DNA of 60,897 bases from CAINFV01 sp964409235. GTDB lineage: Bacteria; Chlamydiota; Chlamydiia; Chlamydiales; FEN-1388. Within the stretch, counting starts at the first letter, position 1; the number at the start of each line of letters is the position of its first letter. Location of the stretch: NCBI GenBank assembly GCA_964409235.1, contig CAYPCN010000006.1, positions 1 through 60,897 on the forward strand. The letters run 5' to 3'. The notes below the pieces were generated by a model. It did not search any database. It was given only the letters and a program-made list of their open reading frames with translations, and was not told the DNA's origin. Below, piece after piece: positions 9,043 through 17,985 of the stretch. The translations under genes were made by a program, and so were the position numbers.

Positions 9043-9707
9043 TACACCCCTCTCGTGGAAGGGTTCCAGATATATTTATGGATCTGAAGGTTCATCCGGA
9101 CGGGTAGCTTGTCCTCGCTCATCCATTGCACAAGAGTTTTGGGATCTAGCTCTCCGAATACAGGGGAGAGAAGCACCTCTCCTGCCGCCGAGCATAGCTC
9201 ATAACGTGCGATCACCAGTTTCGCCCATTCATAATCGTTCCGATCAGCGATGACAAACTTCACCTCATCATGATGTCGTAAACGAGAGAGGTTGGACCAC
9301 TCATTGTGATGCTCCATTCCGCTACCAGGGCATTTGATGTCGAGAATGACCCGTACCTCGTGCGGGACGTCGACCGTCGAAAGCGCTCCATTAGTTTCCA
9401 GGCTGACAATATAACCTTGGCGAACAAGGGCTTGCAGCAAAGCGATACCCGAAGGCTGAGCAAGAGGTTCTCCGCCAGTAACGCAGACAAACTTCCAGCC
9501 AAAACGGGCAAGAGCGTCCATGATAGAGGAGATAGTGACGAGGGTTCCTTTGGCAAAGCTAAAGGTGCTGTCGCACCAACGGCAGCGAAGAGGGCAACCA
9601 GCAAGCCTGACAAACGATGTCATGCGGCCTGCATGACTGGTCTCTCCCTGAACGCTCTCATAGATTTCAGATAACGATACATGTTGTTCAAGCACGTGTT
9701 CTCTCAT
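9042..9707 (-). CDS. queE: 7-carboxy-7-deazaguanine synthase QueE (radical SAM)
   Basis: Radical-SAM enzyme that rearranges 6-carboxytetrahydropterin to 7-carboxy-7-deazaguanine. The SAM/[4Fe-4S] motif is seen in AGCPLRCRWCDSTF (CxxxCxxC). It is preceded by LSEIYESVQGE, the conserved QueE N-terminus, and followed by VTGGEPLAQ. I chose the Met at 9707 (MREHVLEQ) over the longer start at 9731 because family proteins begin close to the SEIYxSxQGE block. It is divergent from the acyltransferase fusion gene, with a ~140-bp shared promoter region, and lies directly upstream of queC. Confidence 0.93.
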   Translation of the reverse strand: MREHVLEQHVSLSEIYESVQGETSHAGRMTSFVRLAGCPLRCRWCDSTFSFAKGTLVTISSIMDALARFGWKFVCVTGGEPLAQPSGIALLQALVRQGYIVSLETNGALSTVDVPHEVRVILDIKCPGSGMEHHNEWSNLSRLRHHDEVKFVIADRNDYEWAKLVIARYELCSAAGEVLLSPVFGELDPKTLVQWMSEDKLPVRMNLQIHKYIWNPSTRGV

Positions 9708-9848
9708 TGTCGTTGTGGAATGAGAATACACGACTATGACAAAAAAATCCGTGTTGCAATGGTGAAGGCTTGTCGATTTACCCTCCTTTTCGACACAATG
9801 CGATGGTTTTTATCGAATTTTTTGGACACATCTCACGAGGTTGTTGCA

Positions 9849-12539
9849 ATGAAACGACTGATCCTTCGTTGCGTTCTTCTCTGTATTCGCATGGTGATGT
9901 GGCTTCGATATCGTCTTCACTATGAAGGTGTAGAAGCCGTCAAGTCAGCTCTCAAAAAAAATCGCCACGGCATTCTCTTTTTACCAAACCACCCAGCAAT
10001 CGTAATTGACCCCGTCGCCATTGGACTTCCTATCATGGCTCCCTACGATGTCCGACCGCTGGTTACAGAATATATGTTCTTCAACCCGCTCATTCACTGG
10101 ATAATGCGATGGATCAATGCTCTTCCAGTTCCAAATTTTTCGACAGGCGTGAACCCCCTCAAGGTCGCGCGTCTGAACACCACGCTTCGCGCTGTCGAAG
10201 AAGGCCTAGAGCGCGGAGAGGCGTTTCTGATCTATCCCGCAGGGATGACAAAACAGGGAGGGAGGGAAATCATCGGAGGCGCGTTCGCCGTTCATCAACT
10301 CCTGAACGCATGCCCTCAAACACAAGTGGTCCTCGTGAGGATAACGGGATTGTGGGGAAGTCGATTCTCACGAGCCTATACCAAGGGGGAACAGGTCAAT
10401 TTAGTGAATGTCTTCAAACGATCCTTCCTCGATCTCCTGAAGGGATTCATTTTCTTTCTGCCGCGCAGAGATGTGAGCATTGAGTTTCAGATGGCGCCAG
10501 CGGATTTTCCGCGCGAGGCTCCCAAGGCTGTTCTCAATCGGTACCTAGAGCAGTGGTATAACAGGCCTTTTGAAGATGGGAAAGGAGAACCACTGTCTAT
10601 TGTTCCCTATTCGTTTTGGCGGACTGAAACGCCGCGCATTGAGAAAAAGGGCGATGTCTCTCTCGTTGGCATAACGATTCCTGATGAGATGAAAGAGGAG
10701 ATTACGTCCAAGATTGCCGAGCTGGCCCATGCGGCACCAGAGACTGTGACACCGGCAAAGCATCTCGTCGCAGATTTAAGCCTCGACTCGTTGAACATTG
10801 CCGAGCTGATCACCTTCCTCGAGACAACCTACGATGTCAAGCAGATAGACCCCGAGTCCCTGAGCACGGTTGCTGATGTCCTCTTGGCAGCGACAGGGCA
10901 GCTAGAAACCCGCGTCACAGAAGAACCAGAATGGAATACTGACGGATGGGAGGAGCCCCGCAAACCAGAACGCGTTTTCCTCGGCGAAGGTCAGAATATC
11001 CTCGATATTTTCTTCGACGTGTCCGGCAGGTATCTCTTTGATACTATCGCCTCTGATACAGGCTCTGGCCCTGCCACCTACCACACCATTCGATCGAGGG
11101 TGCTGCTCCTTTCCCATGAGTTTGCCAAGCTTCCAGGACGCAGGGTTGGCGTTCTCCTTCCCGCTTCTCTCGGAGCTCATATCATCGTATTAGCGCTTCA
11201 GATGGCGGGCAAGACGCCGGTGATGATCAATTGGACGGTGGGAGGACGCCACCTAGAGTCTGTTCTTGCCCTGTCTAAAATCGAAGCGATCCTCACTTCA
11301 TGGGCCTTTCTTGACCGCCTTGAAAATGTCGATGTCAGTCCAATTCAAAACTATCTTGTAATCCTCGAAGAGCTCAAAGCAACCTTTTCGTGGTGGAAGA
11401 TGGCGACCTCCCCGATAAAAGCCCTGCTGCCAGGACGCTGGATCCGCAGACTCCGCCTTGGCGGAGCATGGTCTCGTCTTGAGCCCGAATCAGAGGCTGT
11501 TGTACTCTTCACGAGTGGAACAGAGAGTATGCCGAAGGGAGTCCCTCTCACGCACAAAAACATCCTCTCGAACCTTCGTGCGACCTTAATGATGGTCGAT
11601 CTCTATACCAGCGATCGATTGCTGAGCGCCCTTCCTCCTTTCCACTCGTTTGGATTCTCACTCCTTGGGCTGCTGCCGCTGCTTGCTGGCGTTCGCGTTC
11701 ACTATAGCCCGAACCCTGCAGACTCGGGCATGCAAGCACGGGCACTCAGAAAATGGGGAATCACAATCCTGGCTTCAGCCCCTTCATTTCTCGTTAACAT
11801 CCTTCGGCAAGGGAAAAAAGAGCCCTTTGAACAGCTGCGTCTTGTGGTCTCCGGTGCTGAGACACCACCAGCAGAGCTGTTCGAATTAGGGTCTATCGCC
11901 GCCCCTAACGCCACGGTATGGGAGGGATATGGCATCACAGAATGTTCGCCTATCATCTCGATCAACGCAACCCAGGACCGTTCTCAGGGCGTTGGCAAAC
12001 CAATCCCTGGCGTTCGTTTGCGCATTGTGCACCCAGAGGACTATTCACGCCATCTTCCACCCACTCAACCAGGGATGATTTTAGTCTCTGGTCCCAACGT
12101 GTTTCGTGGATACCTTCAAACGACTGCCAAATCTCCCTTTTATATCGAAGACGGCGCCCATTGGTACGTCACCGGTGACATCGGTTTTCTCAAGGACCAA
12201 GGATCGCTGGTCATTACTGGTCGGCAAAAACGATTTGTCAAAATTGGTGGAGAGATGATCAGCCTTGGTGCCATTGAATATGCGCTGAACGCTGACCAGC
12301 CTCTTGCTGAAGGAGAAGGCCCGCAAATGGCACTCTGTGCAAAAGGAGAGTCAGAGGGACGCCCTCAGCTCATTCTCTTCACGACGAAGAATGTCTCTCC
12401 TACGGAGATCAACTCTCTGCTTCGGCACAAGGGATTTTCCAATCTCGTCCGCATTGACCGCGTGGTGACGCTGGAAACCATTCCGCTGAGCGGTACTGGG
12501 AAAGTGGCGTATCGACAACTAGAAGCAACGATAGTATAA
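9849..12539 (+). CDS. PlsC acyltransferase - acyl carrier protein - acyl-ACP/CoA synthetase fusion (Aas-like)
   Basis: This predicted 896-residue enzyme would activate fatty acids, hold them on its own carrier domain and transfer them to lysophospholipid or glycerolipid. Residues ~1-235 are a PlsC-type acyltransferase (LPNHPAIVIDP, H-x5-D rather than the usual H-x4-D; IYPAGM; GLWGSRFSRA). Residues ~275-350 are an acyl carrier domain with the phosphopantetheine site DLSLDSLN (Ser314). Residues ~380-896 are an AMP-forming ligase (LFTSGTESMPKGVPLTHKN near 553; GYGITECSP; YVTGDIGF; TGRQKRFVKIGGEM; SGTGKVAY). The start at 9849 has GAGG 8 nt upstream; the open frame extends to 9681 but that would overlap queE. 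Chlamydia has a stand-alone acyl-ACP synthetase (AasC) to my knowledge, so the fusion is notable. Confidence 0.88.
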   Translation: MKRLILRCVLLCIRMVMWLRYRLHYEGVEAVKSALKKNRHGILFLPNHPAIVIDPVAIGLPIMAPYDVRPLVTEYMFFNPLIHWIMRWINALPVPNFSTGVNPLKVARLNTTLRAVEEGLERGEAFLIYPAGMTKQGGREIIGGAFAVHQLLNACPQTQVVLVRITGLWGSRFSRAYTKGEQVNLVNVFKRSFLDLLKGFIFFLPRRDVSIEFQMAPADFPREAPKAVLNRYLEQWYNRPFEDGKGEPLSIVPYSFWRTETPRIEKKGDVSLVGITIPDEMKEEITSKIAELAHAAPETVTPAKHLVADLSLDSLNIAELITFLETTYDVKQIDPESLSTVADVLLAATGQLETRVTEEPEWNTDGWEEPRKPERVFLGEGQNILDIFFDVSGRYLFDTIASDTGSGPATYHTIRSRVLLLSHEFAKLPGRRVGVLLPASLGAHIIVLALQMAGKTPVMINWTVGGRHLESVLALSKIEAILTSWAFLDRLENVDVSPIQNYLVILEELKATFSWWKMATSPIKALLPGRWIRRLRLGGAWSRLEPESEAVVLFTSGTESMPKGVPLTHKNILSNLRATLMMVDLYTSDRLLSALPPFHSFGFSLLGLLPLLAGVRVHYSPNPADSGMQARALRKWGITILASAPSFLVNILRQGKKEPFEQLRLVVSGAETPPAELFELGSIAAPNATVWEGYGITECSPIISINATQDRSQGVGKPIPGVRLRIVHPEDYSRHLPPTQPGMILVSGPNVFRGYLQTTAKSPFYIEDGAHWYVTGDIGFLKDQGSLVITGRQKRFVKIGGEMISLGAIEYALNADQPLAEGEGPQMALCAKGESEGRPQLILFTTKNVSPTEINSLLRHKGFSNLVRIDRVVTLETIPLSGTGKVAYRQLEATIV

Positions 12540-12547
12540 GAGCGATA

Positions 12548-12709
12548 TGAGCCATTTGCGATGTGGATTTTGGGGGATAGAGCAGGAGATTTTTTGTCGA
12601 AAAACCTTCTCACCCATATGTCAGAGCATATAGGCTTTGTCGATTTTGAGGTAGCTCGATCCAAGAATCTCCTGTTTCTGCTCTAAAAATCCACATCGCA
12701 AATAGCTCA
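12548..12709. mobile_element. MITE-like element, best full copy of the dispersed repeat
   Basis: The element is 162 bp with ~50-bp imperfect terminal inverted repeats. The left end is TGAGCCATTTGCGATGTGG, and the right end reads on the other strand TGAGCTATTTGCGATGTGG. Both continue with similar GGATTTT...AGAGCA...AGGAGATT blocks. The dinucleotide TA flanks both ends (12546-12547 and 12710-12711), as expected for TA-target elements of the IS630/Tc1-mariner group. There is no ORF inside. Similar ends occur at eight or more other intergenic sites in this window. Confidence 0.72.
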
Positions 12710-12726
12710 TACCAAAGGATCTTTCC

Positions 12727-15700
12727 ATGGGGCTAACAATACATTCATTTTTTCACAACTACATCATCCATCCCTTTTCAGGCGAGCTATCAGTTCGAGA
12801 TAAGGTAAAGGCAACGATTGCTTCTGTGGCATTGGCGATCTTAACCTTGGGGATTGCTCACGCCATCTGCGCTGGGTTACGACATAGAACTATCAGGATG
12901 CTCGAGAACGAGCATCGAATACGGGCCACGGCCTTGGCACAGTTGAAGTTAGATGTGTACGCACCAGAAGCAGGGGTAGAAACACATGCGCTTCCGTGCG
13001 GTTCTCTGTCTTTTGAGACAGTAGGCATTCAAATCCAAGATAGGTTGATCACTCCATATTATGGCACAAGGCTGCCACCTCCGGAGGAGGTCATAGTGCC
13101 TCTGCCCGAAGGAGGAACGGCGAGATGGAGAGATCTGTCTGCAGAGCGCAAGATTGAGGTGAATAATCACCATACCCATCCCCATAATCGCGTGGAGAAA
13201 ACACCGTTGGGGAAGTTGATGATTGATCGGCTTTTTATGCCTGGAGGGCAGGCGCCCTATCTTCCTCGCGATCCACGAGAAAGCCATGGCAGTGACCATG
13301 CTGTCCGAATCGCTATCTTCACGCCAGTTTTTGCCTACCTCTATGCCAAGTACCATCCTACCGTGACATCTCTGTCGAGAAGCGAAGTGGTTCTGGCACA
13401 GTTCATTGGTGCAGGCCATGACTCAGGAAGGCAGTCCGAAGGGCCTGATGTGTATGATGCGGAAAGCGCTCAACGCACGATCGACGCTCTACGAGCAGTA
13501 GGGGTTGATGATGAACGAGTACAAGAACAAGCTAAGGCGGCCATTGCGGAAAAAGATTCAACAGACAGAGAGCACAAATCGTTGATCGCAAAACTCGTCC
13601 AAAATGCGGACAGTGCCGAATTCGCACGGCTTTTGCTCTCTGGCCCGGTCCAATACGAGCGCACGTTTCGGACCTCAGAGCGGTTTCTAGATATTGTTGC
13701 CGAACTCGAGCAGATCGCACAGACGTCGGGAGGACGACTCAAGGGCTACTATTTATATGCCGATTTTCACGACGAACTAGAACAAATTCGATGGGAGATG
13801 AATAGGCTGATCTTTTTGACGCATCAAAAAGAATTTCGAGCAAAGGCCTCAATGCCTGGGAAGAACTACTATCAAGAGGTGTTGGCCGTCATCACGTCGG
13901 AGAAATTCCCTCTGCTCTCACAGATATTAGAGACAATGGAGGTCAAGCCTCCCAGCCCCGAGGAATCTCGGCATCGTGAGGAGGCACAGAGAGAGGAGAC
14001 CCTTGCGTCGATTACCATGTGGCTGAAACGAGGGATAGAGCACATTCCAACAGAGAAACTCCGCCAGTTTGCAGATCGGTTGGGAGCGATAGCTCCAACC
14101 AACGTGGGTCCAATCACGAAGGAAATCGAGAAGAGAGAGCGAGCGCAAGAGCAATTTTCGCAAGCTCTCTCTTTGCCAAAGAGGGAGGGCGCTGTGGCAG
14201 TGGGTCGCGCTTTCTTAGATCTTCCTCCCCTTCTGAGAGAGCAACATCGCCAACAATTGAAGGCATACTTCGAATATATTGCTGATCTCCCTACAGGGGA
14301 GCCCTCGACACATATCCTCATGGCTGCAAAACTTCATGAGGAGCTCTGTGCTCTCTTGGAAGAGCCCTCTCCTCATGATCGCAAGGCAGAGGCATGTCAT
14401 TTGCAGGAGCTGGCAGTGCATCTTTTGGAGACGATGGAAGCCCTCCCCTTAGATCAAAGGGATTTTTACATGCAGACAACATGTGCGGTAGCATTAGAAA
14501 AGGCTGCCCTCATCTTTCTTGAAGAGCATCAAGAAGATCAGGCACGGGAGGTGCTGTCGACAGCGGCGCACAAGCTCTGCATGGACCCATCGCATCCTGT
14601 GATGCAGCTGGTATCTGACCCGACTCTCCTGCGAGAAAACGGCAGAGTCGTTTCATTTCCAACCGACTGCCAGTATGTCAGAAAACGGCGCCTCAGAGCG
14701 TGTGAACGCGTGCTAGGAGAAACCCACTATACTGAACTCTCATTTGAGCTAACAGCGTACGCTCGGGAAGCCTTGAAGAAAACGTTATCGCTTGTCGATC
14801 CGTCGTGCGTGCAAACGGTTCCCGCGGAATATTTGCGGCGTGGCAAGGGCGTGAATTGTTATGTTCCCGACAAACCAATAACGATTGGAGAGGACTTTAA
14901 AATTCGCGTCACAGAAGACATTGAGATATACGTTGGCGCTGACGCGAGATACTGGAATCAGTATCACCTGATGAGAATTCACTATAAAGGCGGAATATCA
15001 CTCCATGAGGTCCATGAGGCCTTGGCAAAGATCGGCCTTCCGACGGTTCTTATGACTCCTCGACCCGAGGACGGCAGACTTGAAGCATTCCACAGGAGCT
15101 TGGCCTTCCGTTTTGCTCCTCTTATGCCCTCCGGAAATCCTTCCAAGGATGCAATGGTCGTCTATCGCTCCCTGTCTTCCGAACAGCGAGCGCTGGTCGA
15201 TAATGATGTCCGATGCGCCCGCGAATGCCTTGTGGGGCCATATGAAATTGAGCAAGTATTTCCAAATGTAGTTCGAGAAGCGTGGGAATTCGGAGCTCGC
15301 GCTCTTGGATCGTTTATTTGGGCAGGAGATATTAAGGCAACAAGTGCCGTACTGATACGCATCTTGGAGCAAGGGTTTTTGTCCTCCAAAGAGAGATTTC
15401 AACGAGGCATTTTGGGCCTTGGCTGTGTTCCGGAATTAAATTTTGAGGCTGGTTCCGGCAACCAAGCGTTTACAAGAATTCTTATGAAGGATCTATTTGA
15501 ACAGCGATATTCTTTGGACCACTTCCCCGTTTCCGGCCCCATATTTTTCATCCTTGATCTTCAGGCTCTTGAGCGAATGCCCTATGCCTATCTCGAGGAT
15601 CGCGCTGGTGTCCGAAACCCCAACTTTCAACGAACGAAATTTCTCGCACAAAAACAAAAGCCGATTTTCCACTTCGTCGGAAGCGAAATGATTGCCCAGC

Positions 15701-15996
15701 GACCCACGTTTGAAGAGGGGCTTATTGCACAACAGGATTCCTGCCATCCTCTCAATGAAGTGATGTTTGACCTGACCTTGGGTCCTCAGTATATTCGCTA
15801 TGTAGTTGTCAGCCGTGACAAAGACCGTGAGGAAGTGTTACAAGCTTTGAGAGACGCCAAGATATACGAGATCAATGGCGTGCCGATTGAATATTGCGTT
15901 GTTGCCAGCAGAACCATTCACCCAGCTTTGGTGCCTGGGAGTGGGGAAATCCGCCCATACGAGAGGGAGAGAAGACGTGAGCTCAGATATGTATAG
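12727..15996 (+). CDS. Large effector-like protein with HD/SidE-type phosphodiesterase signature and possible ADP-ribosyltransferase-like C-terminus
   Basis: The protein has 1089 residues. A hydrophobic segment near residues 26-46 could be a membrane anchor. Residues ~150-300 carry H187-G-S-D-H191-A-V-R194 and, 36 residues on, G-H231-D232-S-G-R, then DVYDAESA. This is the metal/phosphate-binding pattern of HD-type phosphodiesterases and closely resembles my recollection of the SidE-family PDE domain that handles ADP-ribosylated ubiquitin. Residues 300-690 are long charged helices. The last ~400 residues (GLPTVLMTPRPEDGRLEAF; ILEQGFLSSKERFQRG; NQAFTRI; NEVMFDLTLGPQYIR) recall a family of large actinobacterial proteins and may be an ADP-ribosyltransferase-like fold. 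No ExE motif is obvious. The order PDE then ART would mirror SidE. All of this is by eye; a structure search is needed. Confidence 0.7.
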   Translation: MGLTIHSFFHNYIIHPFSGELSVRDKVKATIASVALAILTLGIAHAICAGLRHRTIRMLENEHRIRATALAQLKLDVYAPEAGVETHALPCGSLSFETVGIQIQDRLITPYYGTRLPPPEEVIVPLPEGGTARWRDLSAERKIEVNNHHTHPHNRVEKTPLGKLMIDRLFMPGGQAPYLPRDPRESHGSDHAVRIAIFTPVFAYLYAKYHPTVTSLSRSEVVLAQFIGAGHDSGRQSEGPDVYDAESAQRTIDALRAVGVDDERVQEQAKAAIAEKDSTDREHKSLIAKLVQNADSAEFARLLLSGPVQYERTFRTSERFLDIVAELEQIAQTSGGRLKGYYLYADFHDELEQIRWEMNRLIFLTHQKEFRAKASMPGKNYYQEVLAVITSEKFPLLSQILETMEVKPPSPEESRHREEAQREETLASITMWLKRGIEHIPTEKLRQFADRLGAIAPTNVGPITKEIEKRERAQEQFSQALSLPKREGAVAVGRAFLDLPPLLREQHRQQLKAYFEYIADLPTGEPSTHILMAAKLHEELCALLEEPSPHDRKAEACHLQELAVHLLETMEALPLDQRDFYMQTTCAVALEKAALIFLEEHQEDQAREVLSTAAHKLCMDPSHPVMQLVSDPTLLRENGRVVSFPTDCQYVRKRRLRACERVLGETHYTELSFELTAYAREALKKTLSLVDPSCVQTVPAEYLRRGKGVNCYVPDKPITIGEDFKIRVTEDIEIYVGADARYWNQYHLMRIHYKGGISLHEVHEALAKIGLPTVLMTPRPEDGRLEAFHRSLAFRFAPLMPSGNPSKDAMVVYRSLSSEQRALVDNDVRCARECLVGPYEIEQVFPNVVREAWEFGARALGSFIWAGDIKATSAVLIRILEQGFLSSKERFQRGILGLGCVPELNFEAGSGNQAFTRILMKDLFEQRYSLDHFPVSGPIFFILDLQALERMPYAYLEDRAGVRNPNFQRTKFLAQKQKPIFHFVGSEMIAQRPTFEEGLIAQQDSCHPLNEVMFDLTLGPQYIRYVVVSRDKDREEVLQALRDAKIYEINGVPIEYCVVASRTIHPALVPGSGEIRPYERERRRELRYV

Positions 15997-16357
15997 TGAT
16001 TCAGCCTTTGTCGTTCTGATGTTTGATTCGGAAGGGCATCATCTCGCACAGTATGACTCCATTGTTCAGGGATTAACTATCAGAGCGAATGCCCCTCAGT
16101 CACGAGGGGGGTGGGGCACGGCGGCATGGTTTGATAAGGTGTCGGCACAAATGCGGATGATTGCGATACAGTCCGCCCCCCAGACAGAACAAGATGGCTA
16201 TCGCATTCGAGATGTACGCGGCGGACAATATTCTTTCTGTCGGATCACGAAACCCATCTATGATTCTATTGTCCAGCGGCTGATTCCCGATGCCCCAACG
16301 GTTCATACGGATCGAGAGGCTCAGGAATACGTCTCGCATTTGAATCCCTATGAGTAG
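15977..16357 (+). CDS. Small hypothetical protein overlapping the SidE-like gene
   Basis: A 126-residue protein is read from GTG at 15977, preceded by the purine-rich ribosome site GAGAGGGAGAGAAGAC (a Met at 15989 is the alternative). It overlaps the 3-prime end of the upstream gene by 20 nt, so translation is probably coupled. The sequence is a compact mixed alpha/beta protein (FVVLMFDSEGHHLAQYDSI...GGWGTAAWFDKVSAQ...IVQRLIP) with no signal peptide and no recognised family. The coupling suggests a partner, immunity-like or chaperone-like role, but nothing in the sequence proves it. Confidence 0.7.
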   Translation: MSSDMYSDSAFVVLMFDSEGHHLAQYDSIVQGLTIRANAPQSRGGWGTAAWFDKVSAQMRMIAIQSAPQTEQDGYRIRDVRGGQYSFCRITKPIYDSIVQRLIPDAPTVHTDREAQEYVSHLNPYE

Positions 16358-16408
16358 GGAGACAATAGCTCCACAACATGTTGTTTGAGCAGCACCCACG
16401 ACCATGCA

Positions 16409-17308
16409 TTATGCTGTATATGCTTGCGAGACGAACCACATCATCATTGTCGAGAGGTCGGCCCCTCGATCAATGCCATTCATGGCCTGCAGCAGAAGCT
16501 CGGTCAGCTTAGTCGGGTCCTCGGACACGGCGGCCCCGTGAGAACACCCGTGATCCCGAAAATAGAGGTAGAGGTCTTCGAGCGTCTTCTTGGCTCTGTG
16601 TTGCAACCAGAGGACCAGGCCGGCTTCTGTTTCCAACGCCGCCTCTTGCTTTGCAACGGCAGACAGATCAACGGTTTTTGTTGTGTCATTCATCTGCCTG
16701 GCAAGTTCCTGCTGCTCGCTTTCAAGCGCTTTCTCCATCGCTTCACACGCCTTCATCAGCGAGGAATAGGCAACGGGCGTTCCCCTCTCTAACAGCTCTA
16801 AAAGAGGAGAAAGCTCTTCAATACCGCCAGTTCTGTGGCCAGGGAAGCGAATAGTTTGTGCACGCGAAAGAATCGTTGGTAGGATAAGGTGAGGCGATGC
16901 TGTAGCTAAGACGATCACCGTCGAAGGAGGAGGCTCTTCAAGCGCTTTTAACAGCGCATTCGCCGTAGGAGGGAGCATGCGATCAGCAGCATCGATCAGC
17001 ACAGCGCGTCCTTTCGACCCATGGGGAGCAAGGGCCAGTACGTCAAGCATACGACGAATGGCAGCAATAGAATGTACCCCCGCCTTCCCACTCGTCTTCA
17101 CTTCGAGGAGATCCGGATGCTCTGAGATATGCCCTGGAACCTGAAGCCAATCTAATAGAAAGGCTCGACCAATCGATGTTGCGGTGTGCACATCAGGAGA
17201 GATGAACACCCACAAGTGAGCTACCTTGCCGCGCGTTGTCACAGCATGCAATCGCTCTTTCAAGGCCCCTGGGAGATCAACAGCCTCTATGTGGGTCGAC
17301 GCCTTCAT
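16409..17308 (-). CDS. holB: DNA polymerase III delta-prime subunit (clamp loader)
   Basis: A 299-residue clamp-loader subunit. It has the sensor/ATPase-like core of delta-prime: RAVLIDAADRMLPPTANALLKALEEPPPSTVIVLAT, then the SRC-equivalent ILSRAQTIRFPG. As usual for delta-prime, the Walker A is degenerate. It overlaps tmk by 4 nt (ATGA), and tmk-holB is a common bacterial pair. The gene order gyrB-gyrA-tmk-holB agrees with Chlamydia. Confidence 0.9.
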   Translation of the reverse strand: MKASTHIEAVDLPGALKERLHAVTTRGKVAHLWVFISPDVHTATSIGRAFLLDWLQVPGHISEHPDLLEVKTSGKAGVHSIAAIRRMLDVLALAPHGSKGRAVLIDAADRMLPPTANALLKALEEPPPSTVIVLATASPHLILPTILSRAQTIRFPGHRTGGIEELSPLLELLERGTPVAYSSLMKACEAMEKALESEQQELARQMNDTTKTVDLSAVAKQEAALETEAGLVLWLQHRAKKTLEDLYLYFRDHGCSHGAAVSEDPTKLTELLLQAMNGIDRGADLSTMMMWFVSQAYTA

Positions 17309-17964
17309 GCCTTTCTGCCCCCAACCCTGTGTTCAAGGATCTGTATCGCCCTCGTGGCGATGGCCTCAGCAGGCTGCGAAGCGTCGAGGACGACAATGCG
17401 GTCTGCACATCTCCGTGCCATCGTGAGAAATCCCTCTCGAACGCGTTCGTGGAAGTGGATGCTCTCAGCTTCAAGGCGGTCGCGAGCTCCTGATTGCCTC
17501 TGGTCTAGGCGTGAGAAGGCTATGTCAGGGGCGACATCGAGGTAAAACGTCAGATCAGGGAGCAAGGGGATGAGATCTAACGCAAGATCCCACACCCTAT
17601 CCGGAGGACACCCCCTGCCATACGATTGATAGGCCATTGTCGAGTCGATAAAACGATCGCACAAGACCGTCGTGCCGTCACGCAAAGCTGGGGAGATAAT
17701 GTTTTCCACATGTTCAAGACGTGCCGCAAGGATGATGAGCAGCTCTGTCATCGGCAGCATGCCCCGGCCTTTGTGAGTGTGGAGCAATAGCTCTCTCAAC
17801 TCTTCAGCGACCGGCGTTCCTCCCGGCTCCCGGCTTATGATATGGGACCATCCATGCTGAGAAAGCCATGAGGAAAGACGGCGCAAAAGGGACGACTTCC
17901 CAGAACCTTCTCCTCCCTCTACCGTAATGAACAGCCCTCGTCTCGACTGCCCTGCTGGCTCCAT
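17305..17964 (-). CDS. tmk: Thymidylate kinase
   Basis: It phosphorylates dTMP to dTDP. The P-loop is FITVEGGEGSGKSSLLRRL. The DR(F/Y) nucleoside motif appears as LCDRFIDSTMAYQSYGRG, and the lid region is present (LDQRQSGARDRLE). The 219-residue length is normal. It starts 21 nt after the gyrA stop and overlaps holB, forming one replication operon. Confidence 0.95.
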   Translation of the reverse strand: MEPAGQSRRGLFITVEGGEGSGKSSLLRRLSSWLSQHGWSHIISREPGGTPVAEELRELLLHTHKGRGMLPMTELLIILAARLEHVENIISPALRDGTTVLCDRFIDSTMAYQSYGRGCPPDRVWDLALDLIPLLPDLTFYLDVAPDIAFSRLDQRQSGARDRLEAESIHFHERVREGFLTMARRCADRIVVLDASQPAEAIATRAIQILEHRVGGRKA

Positions 17965-17985
17965 GACGTCCCCCTCCCCGCTGTG

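Noticed and set aside
9681..9848. Longer start for the PlsC-ACP-synthetase gene
   Set aside because: It would overlap queE, adds residues unlike any PlsC, and the ATG at 9849 has a GAGG ribosome site.
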